Shown: positions 11,701-22,115 of the stretch, in pieces
Position numbering within the stretch: position 1 is the stretch's first letter
How the letters are laid out: each line of letters opens with the position of its first letter
Assembly: GCF_037975245.1 (NCBI RefSeq)
Contig: NC_092576.1
Coordinates: 22,879,611-22,943,610, forward strand
Source of the DNA: Apostichopus japonicus
Taxonomy: Eukaryota > Echinodermata > Holothuroidea > Aspidochirotida > Stichopodidae
Length of the DNA stretch: 64,000 nucleotides
Direction of reading: 5' to 3'
The notes under the pieces: generated by a model
Databases searched by the model: none
What the model was told of the DNA's origin: nothing
The model's input: only the letters and a program-made list of their open reading frames with translations
Position numbers and translations under genes: made by a program

Positions 11701-14700
11701 AGTTGTTATACTGATACCTGCTATTCCAGTGATAGCCTTGCTTGTTGTCACCGCTGTGTTAATATGGAAACGTAAAGGTTGGTTATATTTGGACATAAGC
11801 AACCTTACAAATAATAATTATATATTGCAATGTAAAATTGGCTTTGAATTATTCTTAGTGTCCTTTTATTCACACACCCAAAATATTTTGCCATCATAAT
11901 TAAAATATTATAGTACAAAATAATGACGACCTTGTGGTGCTCCGAAACGTTTCTTTTCTCTTGCGCAGGTATAATTGACCTAGAATACTTCTCACTGGCT
12001 AACAGTGTGAAGGAACTGTCGCATGTTATGTCTCTAGTTTGAGGAATGACGCCTAGGCGAGAGGAGATTAACCCAATATACGTAGCAGGATTCACATCAT
12101 CAGTTTTTAGATAACTATTCGTTAAACTGACAAATGAGGAATATATGAAGTACATTTTGTATACAGATTATACACCAAGTTCAACTTACAGAAAAATATT
12201 TTTCATTACAAAAAGTCTATTATCTATGAAACGAGTAAATATATAAATCATACTCATATGAAACTTTAATCAGCTTTAATTGATCCATTTTGTATTCTTA
12301 ATGACAGAGAGACGACAAAGCCATCGACACGAAGCAGAGGAAGAGGTAAGATATGTGCTGAAGTCTATATTGCTTTGCTTTGTGCCATTCTGTTCTGTAC
12401 GACTTATGGGGGTTACTACAAGTGCTTTCATTAAATAGCATTGGAAGAAAATTGCAAGGCCGTGGCGTGGGCGTTACTTCTTAGCGTGTTTGTCAAATTT
12501 TAAACATGTGTGCACCATTGTGAACCATTATCAAACTGTCTTCCGGAAAATAATTTGTGCAACGTTGTACCAAAAATTATTCGAACAATGCAACTAAGAA
12601 AAATCAAGTAATATATTACTTTACCGTAAAAGAATACGTAGTTAATTGTGAACTCATTATCAACAGTACCTTCTTTCTGTTTCGCTTACAGGGTATTAAC
12701 CTGATGAAACCTGAAGCGAGTAAGTATTCCTTTTGAGCATTTCAGAAAGGCATTGCCTACTTAACATATATAGAAGTTTTAAACAATGTTTGCTTCCCTC
12801 GTAAATTTAACATAAATTGTATCGATATTTCAAGCGCGACTATACTCATCCTTAACGCAAAGTTAGAGTCATTGAAAGGATAAGCTGTTCTAAATATTTT
12901 TATTTTTCTACGTTATCAGTATAAAACCTTTCTTTGCCCATTTTTTTGCCCATTTTTTGGCAAACCTGAATGCATTTCCGATACCACCTTTCTAAACCTG
13001 CTTTAACAATTTTCCGTGATAAAGTATGATCAAGTAATAATTTAAAACTTTTTATAAGTGTTCATTGTTCGAATGTTGATCCAACAGGAACATAATTTAT
13101 TATGACGGTCGTTTAAAAAAAACACGTGGCGCTTTGTTTGCATATGCTGTTTAGGACCGTTGAGTAGATACACGTTATTACATATCATTAAATTTAAATA
13201 TTTCTAAACACATCTGTCAACGATATCGTAGGTATAATTTCATTAAATATTAAAGAATAAGCGAACCTTTCTCTTCTTTGCAAACAGCAATGGACGAAAA
13301 ATTCATCAAAGAACTTAGAACAAAATATGAGATGATGTACGATGCTGTTCGACCAATTCCATACATAAGGGACAAAATGTATTGTGTGGATAAGGTATAT
13401 ATAGAGGGTGGTATCAAACGTCGTGAGTACATCAAAGATGAACCAGGGAAATATAAATGGACAACATTAAACTCATGCAATGACATTTTGAGTGAGTCAA
13501 ACCTTAAATCTACGAGAAAAATTATAGAAGGTGAACCAGGATACGGAAAGTCAACGATCACCCTACAGTGGGCTTTTGATTGGTGTAACCGTGTCGCAGT
13601 TTCACCGTTGAAAAATACCGATATTCTTGTCTTTCTTCAATTAAGACAATTGGGCCATATCAGTTCCATATTTGCAGCAATTAAGCAGTTCATTCTACCA
13701 AAGGATTCTGAGTTTACTGAGGTTAACGTAAAAGAAATCGTAAGTAGAAGTTCTTCACTTGTCGTTATTCTGGATGGTTACGATGAATATCCTGATCACG
13801 ACAATGCCGAAACCGACGTGTGGGCCATTTTGCGTAAAGAAATGTTACAGGACGCATATGTTATCCTAACCACTAGATCATCATGTATACCTAAACAATT
13901 TACATCACAGACTGAAAAAATTCGTTTGACAGGATTCGACGACGCGTCACGTGAAAACTATATTCGCAAAGCAGTCGTGGGAAACAACGAAGAAGCAATT
14001 GAGAGGATCAAACTTAAGTTGAAAGAAAACCCAATACTCCATGATCTCTGTCAAGTGCCATTATTATTTGTAATGTTCGCGCACCTGGCCCATGAAGAAG
14101 AAGACTTTAAAGACTTTAAGTCAGTGACGTCATTTTTTCGTTACGCGATATCATGTTTCCATAATCATATGTTGAACAAGTTGAATAAGAACAGCAGCAC
14201 AGCTTATGTATTTGAAAGCAATCACGAGGAATTAAACAAGATTGCATTTGAAGGACTAAGCAAACCTAAGCCAGAAATTGTTTGGCAAAAGATGGACATA
14301 AGTAACCGACTTGGAAAGGAAGTTTACGCTCACTACTGTGATATCGGCATTTTGGTGGAAGAAGAAGTTTTGAGAGTAGGTGATAGAGCAGGTCCAAGAC
14401 ATGCTCAATATTTAACAGAAGTGAGATTCTATCACAAACTATTTTGTGAATGGTATGCTGCTCATGAATTTGCTCGAACAGTTAACTCAAATCCAGGTAT
14501 CCTTCCTGACTTTTTTAAGAATACTGAACCCACCGAGGTTGAGTACATGTATCGCTTCGCCTGTGGCATTAATGCTAAAGCGGCTGTAAATATAATTGAA
14601 CACATGGAGAAGAGAGAAGAGTGCAAGAAATTTGCGATACTTTGTACCGTTGAGCAACAAGGTGACATCCAAAACATCCTTAAAGTGGTAAAAAGATTAG

Positions 14701-17700
14701 TTTCGAAAGCCATATTCCTTAAAGAAGACTCAAGTCGAATCCTCCAGAGATCCGTTATGCAGCTTATTGCTATTGCGTCTAAAAACAAGGTAAGATAAAA
14801 ATGTCGGTGATTTAGAATTCTTCTCCTATATTCATAAGTAGTATGTATACGAGACTGGATATGTTTGCTATACAGTTTACAGAAGAAATAACTAGGATAA
14901 ATAATTATGAAAAATGTAACTCTAGTTGAAAAAATGTTGCTCTGCTAATTTCAGCAAACACCTTACCTCAGGTAGTTATATGCTTTGTTTTATATGTGTG
15001 TTATTACATCATTAGTTCTGGAAGTCGCTTGGACTTGTAATTTCTAGAATATCTGATTATGATATATGCCTTTTATACCTGACAGATACAAGTCAACGAG
15101 GTACAACTGCAGAATGTTTTCAGCCACGTCGACACCGATAGAAATAATATAGTCTTGGAATCAGGACTCAGCCTACCTGCCATAAGAACCTTGGAGACAC
15201 TCGTCATTAATGAACGAGGCAGGGAGATGACTGTTGAGGAAGCCGCGAACATTATCTCTTTTGCTCTTCAATCGGAATGTTTGAAAAAGATTGAGTAAGT
15301 CATGTCTACTTGCCTATTATAACAGAAGCTTCCTCGACAAACAAGAAAATCATGTATATGTGACCCAAAAACTCCTTAGCGGTTGCTTCCGGTTGTATAA
15401 ATACTCCAGTAGGATACTGGGGACATTGCCCATTAAGCTAAAAATGTCTCCTTTTGTAGACAGCAGCGACAAATGATTACGTACGAACGTGTTTACCTGT
15501 TTTCCACATAAGTGTCATACATCCTTTCTTTCAAAACGTATTGAAACCTTTCGTACGCATAACTAAGATGTTTTAACCATAATGAGAGCCATACTTTGCG
15601 GGGGAATAATTTGAATTAACTAAATATGAAAATATTTTGAACAAAGAAGAGATATATGTCAGTTTTCTTTACTTTTTCCGTAACACACAGTTTCGAAGGC
15701 TGCATATTACCTCAAGAACTCTCACTCAATGACACAGTTGTGGTTCAACTGTCCAGCGGTTGCGAAGGTAACAATATAGTTCCTTCATCATTAATTCAAG
15801 ATGCTCCTATTCTAACGCCATATTTGCATCACACTGAGAGTAATATTTTACTGTGGATCGATGTCATGAAAGTCCTCGACAACTCTTTAGCACTGTTGGT
15901 AAAAATATATATACTATAAACGCTTCATTCGATACTATTGATACTTGGCAAACTTATTGCTAAAATGTTATTTAAATTGAAATTGTTATATGTACCGCAT
16001 TTAATTACTACAAATACTGCATTTGGTCTTCTAAACTTTGAGGCCCCTTGAAAATGCATGTGAAGGGGTTGAATCGAACAATGTTAATGACTGTAGAGGT
16101 GAGACACCGAACAAACTGGGATGATGGTGATGATGATTACAATGATATTTTCGTACAAATATACTGCATATAACCCATTATTTAATGTAAAAAAAAAAAC
16201 TGTTAGCAAACAGCTTATCCATGCACTAAAGTAAGTGTTAAAGTAAGTGAGCCTGACGTTTCGATCCTAGAAGAATCTTCTTCAGAGGCATTCGGTACAT
16301 ATTTTGTAATTGTCCTTTTTATATTTCAGTTATGTGGGGCAGAAATTGCCGCCTTAATCTTGTGACTGGCATATGGGAGGTGAGTATTCGTCTTTGATTG
16401 TAGCCTATCACTTAATATGCATGTTGACATACACAATAATGCTTTGGTCAGTATTTTGCGTATTATCTTATTGCGGGCAATAGTGGTGATGCACGAAAAT
16501 AGAAACAAGCCTTTCTCAGGTACTACTTGTCTGTACTCATGTGATCACATTATTAATAAAGCAGTATTTACTATATATCTTGTAAACCTTTATGTACTCT
16601 ACAAAGTGCTGTGAGATTGTGAAGATGATCCTGGTAAGATTAAAACGACGAAGCCTCTACGTTTGACGTATGCAAGCTTAATTTAGTAGATTAAAAATCG
16701 GTTGAGGTTTACTTAATTTACGGATATGCAAGGCACACTGATTAGAAAGAGCATTAGTCGACCAATTAACAGTATTTGCATGTTGCCGCACGACCACAGG
16801 CTTGGAATAAATCCATGAAGCCTGTTTTGAGTTAATGTTCTGCGCCTTATTTAAGTAGCAGATATGATAAAGGCAGGTAATGTTCAATTGGAAATACATT
16901 CTGTACTTTTACGGGCGATTGTATTAAGTGAAAACTAACTGTCGAACTGCAACTAAAGTACGACTCATTTTGTTTTCATATGTCAAATTATTTTATAATC
17001 TCATTTTTCATACAATCTACCACTTTTAGAAAGATGGAAAGTTACTGAATGACTACGAATACAAATTAAGGGTAAGTTTTTATTCTCAGTAGAGGTTAAA
17101 TGTTTAAAATAAAACGTTAGTCAAATCATAAAAAAAAAAATGTTTAATGGAATTTTATACATATTTGGGTTGTAGTTGTTTATTTGTTGTATGCTTCCAT
17201 GTTATATAAAGTATGTCAGTTTCACTTGATATTACCTCTCATAGTGTATCATATCAACTGAGGCGCTTCTGGTTGGAAGAAAACTTGGAGTCTATTATTC
17301 CTACACAATAAGAATTGGCATGCCAAAGAAGGGCCTGGTAGGCAGAAACGAACTTAATACTGTGTTATTCTAGGGTAGATATTTTTAAACAAAGTTTGTA
17401 TGACGTTTACGCTACGTTCTGCTTATAGTTAGTGTCTTTCTAATTTTATTACTTTTATTTGTTTTTTCTGCCTACAGCGAGATGCCACATTAGAGCTTTA
17501 CAGGTATGAAAATATATAAACGTCTTCATTAATTACAATTTTACTTTCCTACAAACTATGACATCCATTGTTGCCTCTTGTGAACTATATATACTACTGT
17601 TAGTGGTATCTGTATGATTGTAATTCAATGGGATGACGATGATGACTATTATTAGTATTATTGTGGTGTCACCTTACATGTTTGCGCTCATACTAATCAT

Positions 17701-17879
17701 GACATTGAGGACGCCTTTTATCAGTTACAAAAGTAATTCTGAACAAAGAGTAAGTAGTTGTGAAAAAGGTGATACAAAACTTAATTGGCTGTGCTATTTT
17801 ATATGTCTTCATAATTTTATCATCATTTGTGTCACCTAAGTCATCTTAATTGTTCTCTGTTTCCAGTGAAAGACACTAG
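8793..17879 (+). CDS. Ig-ectodomain, single-pass membrane NACHT NTPase
   Basis: Fifteen exons join in frame: 8793-8850, 9036-9359, 10235-10885, 11228-11563, 11676-11777, 12308-12345, 12692-12719, 13288-14789, 15086-15294, 15691-15767, 16330-16379, 17030-17071, 17245-17337, 17478-17503, 17867-17879. All have GT/AG borders, and the predicted protein is about 1182 residues. Residues 1-19 are a signal peptide. Residues 20-456 hold four Ig-like segments. Ig1 has Cys44 and Trp55 but lacks the usual second Cys. Ig2 and Ig3 share exon 3 (Ig3 ends GNYYCTYE). Ig4 keeps C-W-C. A hydrophobic helix spans about 465-487 and is followed by WKRK. The cytosolic part has the pre-NACHT motif VDKVYIEGG, Walker A GEPGYGKST (594-602), Walker B VVILDGYDE (671-679), a sensor-like ILTTR, and FYHKLFCEWYAAHEF, typical of the NLR helical region. 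The tail is leucine-rich-like. NACHT proteins of the NLR group are normally soluble innate-immune sensors, so a membrane-anchored Ig form is unusual. A receptor role is inferred. Confidence 0.82.
15691..15898 (+). other. Alternative longer form of exon 10 (frame switch)
   Basis: After the acceptor at 15690 the frame stays open past the donor at 15768 (GTAACA) to a second donor at 15899 (TTG then GTAAAA). The short form leaves phase 1 and joins exon 11 to read the full tail. The long form leaves phase 0, so joining it to the same acceptor at 16330 gives LCGAEIAALIL and a stop at 16363-16365. Choice of donor would therefore decide whether the protein has the conserved tail. I prefer the short form because it keeps the downstream exons open. 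Use of the long form is untested. Confidence 0.4.
16251..16289 (-). other. Hammerhead-like conserved repeat motif in an intron
   Basis: On the minus strand this 39-nt segment has a CTGAAGA box, a 5-bp helix GATTC/GGATC with a five-base loop, a GAAACGTC box, and outer GCCT/AGGC pairing. That layout resembles the hammerhead ribozyme core (CUGAUGA, stem II, GAA) known from Penelope-like elements and retrozymes. The U of CUGAUGA is A here and stem III would have no loop, so a single copy is probably inactive. It lies in the intron between exons 10 and 11 of the Ig-NACHT gene and is most likely a fragment of a dispersed repeat. Confidence 0.3.
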
Positions 17880-18130
17880 CAGCAACAACGAGCTTGAAAG
17901 GAATTCTAGAAGATGAAAATAAGTACTATTATTAAATTGTATACACAAAATTGAAATTACAGTCCATAGTCCTCTTGTTCATTGAGAAAGTCGAAGAGTG
18001 CAGAAAACAAATCAATGTAGTCAGAAGAAGAAGGAACAACATGCAGAACTCTACAGAAAAAAAAAAAACATACGGAAGTTCAAACACAGAATGACTGATA
18101 ATTATTCTGAAGAATGGGCGTTCTGTTTGA

Positions 18131-18136
18131 AATAAA
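18131..18136 (+). terminator. Candidate polyadenylation signal of the Ig-NACHT gene
   Basis: An AATAAA hexamer lies about 250 bp after the stop codon at 17877-17879 on the same strand, a plausible 3' UTR length. The cleavage site is not known. Confidence 0.45.
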
Positions 18137-19744
18137 ATATATTTGTCAGTGTATGTATATGCGAACTCATGAGGTGATAGTATAATTATTTGAAACAATT
18201 AACAGTAAGGTAGAAGGTATCACGGGTTAAACATCATTTCAAAATACAAAAGGTGAAAAGTCAAGATCTCAGCAGTGAGTTGTAGGAGAAAAGCAAAATT
18301 AGGCAAGCAAAATAAGGAGATTTTTTACTCTTTTCTTCATGCTCATTTAAGTGAGATTTGTTTGTTCTTATTGATAGCGAATTTTCTGATGAGAGAAATG
18401 AATGGGTGGCGATCTTATGTGTTTTCAAACTAAGTTAAATTTTGTTCTAAAAAACTAGACGTTTCCTTATCCTTAAGGTTCTAAATTAAGCTTAAGTATC
18501 CCAATAATTTCCATCATCAATAAAAATAAGTTTGTCGGATTTTCCGGATAATATTTAATTTTCGTTAAGATGTTGATTAATACCTATATAAAAGTAATTA
18601 CCAACCACCAAGTTACTTTTTCCGATCTGCTTTAAGAATTACTTTCTCGATATTGCTGTTATTTATAAATAGATTCAAAAAAATTTACAAAAGAGTTTAT
18701 TTTTGAGGAATTAAAATTGATCAGTTCAGTTATGCTCAAAATTTCGTGAAATAATGAAACTTCTCCCACTTGAAATGTATAACCTACTTTTTGTACGTTA
18801 ACAAAGTTATAACAGAAAGCTATCTTTGAATTTTGTGACAAAGTATTTATGCATAGATTGTCGGTATATAATGGTGGAACAGCAATAAACGTTGGTTAAC
18901 AGCGTTCTCATCTTTTTTGTTTAACTGTTTAGATTAAGCTTAGTGTACCTCGGTATAATAATATTACGGATGCTGTATAAAGACCACAGAGTTGCTGCTT
19001 AAGATTTGCATTTCAAATGTACGGAGCGCCGTGAGTTCCAAAACTATCCAGTCATTGTTATGTTCAGTATAACATCGACATATCGAAAAAATGGACATAT
19101 TCAAAATGAAATCTACATGTCGAAACATAAATCATTGTATTGAATATTGTTTTCGAAAATTCAATTTCGTTTTGGACATATCGATTTTGTTACCACGATC
19201 TCAATATGAACATAACGATGTCAAGTTGGATAGTTTTGAAACATACGGCGCACACAATACGTGTCAAAACATCAGACATCAGGCATTGGGTACGGTTTAT
19301 TTTAATTAAGCTACACCATAATACTATAATTAACACGTTATCGCGCATTATTTTACAAGGCCGAGGAAGACTATGCAACTGTCAGACTCTAGAACCTAGT
19401 AATAAGTTACAATTAGTGACCACCTCGATAATCTTTCACTTGTTATGTTATAGTGTTGACAGAGATTGCCCATATTAATATTGAACCCCTGGTTATATTT
19501 TTTATTATGTTGGTTCACCTACTTAATTTGGTACATTTGGAGGTACCTATATATTTTATAAGAATATATATTCTTTACGCCACGTGAAACAACAATTAAT
19601 TTCATGTTATATGCATTGCTCTTGTTCCCATTGCCATGTAGACGATATTTGGCCTGACTTATCGTACAAGAATAAACCCATGTGTGTGATCGTTTGTTAC
19701 TGTCACCCAAAAGGAAACGTTAAACGCTAAACACTGATTCTATA
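18137..19744. other. Intergenic stretch, no gene recognised
   Basis: AT-rich DNA with open frames below about 112 codons and no recognisable domains. The overlapping frames near 19091-19478 lie just upstream of the LINE copy and could be its unrecognisable 5' part, but I could not align them to a LINE motif. Confidence 0.4.
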
Positions 19745-20153
19745 TCCTATTGCATTTTAGGGGAATATTTTAATATCTACTTACTACGTTGAAGATTATC
19801 CTATTTATATGACTTCATTAACTTTATTATGAGTCATAATTTTATTCTCACCATTACTCTTCCCACCAGAATTAATGATCAAACTATAGTTCCATCGATT
19901 ATATTTGCATAAAAATATCAATTGATTAAATTGGCAATATACTGTTATCTTGTAACTGTTCCGTTATCATATCCCGATATTGTGTGTTATTCAGGGAACG
20001 CAGGAACATCGCAAAGGTGATAGACAAATGATTAGATATCATAACCAGATAAATTTTAATGTATTTATTGAAGCAATAGAATCAGCCGATCTAAATCCTG
20101 TTTTTAGCATTTATGACATTAATACATCTTATAATCAGTTCCTTGGTATATAT
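19745..20153 (+). mobile_element. LINE copy, 5' half (endonuclease end and linker), decayed
   Basis: Translation across frames gives the end of a LINE endonuclease: a GDFN-like GEYFNIYLL, then DFINFIMSHNF, LPTRINDQT and HIPILCVIQ (the SDHxPI region). This is followed by the linker IRYHNQINFNVFIEAIESAD and DINTSYNQFLGIY. The frame is broken several times. The copy stops exactly at the LTR of the Gypsy element at 20154 and resumes after its other LTR at 29380. The 228 bp between 29380 and the next recognisable LINE motif corresponds to about 76 residues, which fits the expected spacing. The open frame that continues into the LTR (19980-20213) is therefore a chance fusion, not a gene. Confidence 0.7.
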
Positions 20154-20867
20154 TGTAATATTGTGCCGAGCCCGGCTCCTCCGATAGTAAAACTATATCG
20201 GGACTCGCGATAGAAAGGTACTGGGGTTATCTTGATGCCGTATTTACGCTTCTTCAGGAGATGTCTCGAACGGAAGAAAACAATGACTTCACACAAAAAA
20301 CAATTTGACGAGATAGGATTTGATTAATGATTCGGTATAATTTCTTCTCTGTCGATTCTCTTTACAAATAAACTAAATTACAATGATTTGACTTGACTTG
20401 ACTCCGTCAATTAAACAATTAGGAGGGAGTGATGAACTTTCGGCGGAGTGATAAATTTTCTGATCAAGTGATAAACTTTCGCCCTCCTTTTACTTTTATA
20501 CCTTACTTCCATAAAATCTCACTGCGCATAATCAGTAGGCAGCCAATAACCTGACCATCCTGTATTAGCTTAACGATATAAAAATAAGTGCGCTGGCACT
20601 GATCTGCCCTGATTGGTTGGGAGTTTGGAAGTCCATCCCCTTTCTATGGAAACTTCCATACCACGTGAGAGAACCTTCTCGAATGTTCCACAGACATAAT
20701 GGAATCTATTTTGGGAAAAGGCCCTGTACCAAGATTCAATAAGATAGTTAAAAACTTCTCGTGGGAAAACTAAATCCATGACCTAGATAAATACATAAGA
20801 GGCCTGTAAGGTGTCTCGATGGAGTTTTTCGGTAACATCAAAGAGATGGTATCACTATTTCATAACA
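20154..20867 (-). repeat. 3' LTR of the Gypsy element (left end)
   Basis: The 714-bp direct repeat matches 28666-29379 in every segment I compared by eye. It starts TGTAATATT and ends CATAACA on the plus strand. In element orientation it begins TGTTATG. A 69-codon frame within it occurs in both LTRs and is not evidence of a gene. Confidence 0.95.
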
Positions 20868-20882
20868 TCCCCCTCAATCTTT
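20868..20882 (-). other. Polypurine tract of the Gypsy element
   Basis: Read on the minus strand, the sequence just inside the 3' LTR is purine-rich (GATTGAGGGGGA) and directly abuts the LTR terminus TGTTATG. This is where plus-strand DNA priming is expected. Confidence 0.8.
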
Positions 20883-22115
20883 TAAAATTTTTGGATACTC
20901 CAAAATTTTAACATCATACTGCTTTAACTTATCATTATCTCAAGAAGGTAGAGTACTGTAAGCACATTCACTAATATTCATTGACTTCAATAAATGGTCT
21001 TCATGTATCTCAAAGGTTAACATCTTGGTTAAGAATTATTAAAATAATCATATGTTATATACATTGACACTATCTCCATGAAATTGAAGTGTACCTCTTC
21101 AATATTGATGACATCATATGATGCAATCTAAAAAAAATATCATTAAGATATCTTAAAGTTACATGACACAGCAAAATATGCAGTATCTCTAACAAAATAC
21201 ATTTATGAATTTCATACATCAATAATACATTTATATCTAAAGTGAAATCATGCCGTGATTGGGGAGAGATCAGAGAAAACTAGACTTAGTTATCTTTTAA
21301 CTGAACAGAACACCTCAGCGTTCCATAAAAAATTCGTATATTAAAAAAGAAACCTTAAAATATTACAAACTCATTTACAAAAGCTCCTCTTTAATGAAGG
21401 CATACAGTAGTTTCAAAACTGTTTTGAAACCTTGTGAATCATATACATCCACTTCAAGAAAATCAAGAAAATGTGACTCGATAGCATGGTGACCCTAGGT
21501 ATGCACTCCGAAATGATCTAGTAAAGTACCAAAGTACTAGATATTCGATACCATAAAAGAGACCCCATAGACTATGACATCAACAAATCTTTCTTCAAAT
21601 TAACATAATACTTAACATCTTGTCTTTTAAACTTCATGATGAAATTTACTTTTGCATGAATAATTGAGGAAAAGAAAAATATATACATAACTTCCTCAAA
21701 AGATCTATACTTTCATTTGCTTCGATAACTGTTGCTGTAAGCAAAAGTTGCACATCTTCAATGCTGTCTCTGAATAGCCTTCAATATAACATAAATGATG
21801 CAATGTAAATATCCTTAAAATATTTCTCAATATATGAAAACCCATGTTGCTAATATTCCGGATATGTTCTAATTGCCGGGTAAACGTTTGAACGAATTCA
21901 TAAGGAGAAATAAGGTATACTCATTACACACTTGTTATAAAAGATGAAACTAGGTCACTTGGTGGCGTTTTTAACAAAGCTTATATTGTTACACCATACA
22001 GTACAATGACTTCCACTTAATAGGTATGCAGGTAATTGCCATGACGCATTCCATTCATACAATCGTGGGTAAAACACCTGTTCATCTGAACTTAGACAAT
22101 ATGCAGTTACACATA
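20883..22115 (-). other. Non-coding 3' region of the Gypsy element
   Basis: About 1.2 kb lies between the pol stop and the polypurine tract. It is AT-rich with no frame above about 60 codons. An env or accessory gene might have been expected here, but I see neither an intact one nor a recognisable remnant. Confidence 0.6.

Noticed and set aside
14462-14788. 108-codon minus-strand frame
   Set aside because: It is an antisense shadow of the NACHT exon and has no recognisable domain.
19980-20213. 77-codon frame crossing into the LTR
   Set aside because: The first part is LINE linker sequence and the last 20 codons are LTR, so it is an accidental fusion made by the insertion.
20570-20779. 69-codon frame repeated at 29082-29291
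   Set aside because: It is present twice only because it is part of the two LTRs. There is no sign of a product.
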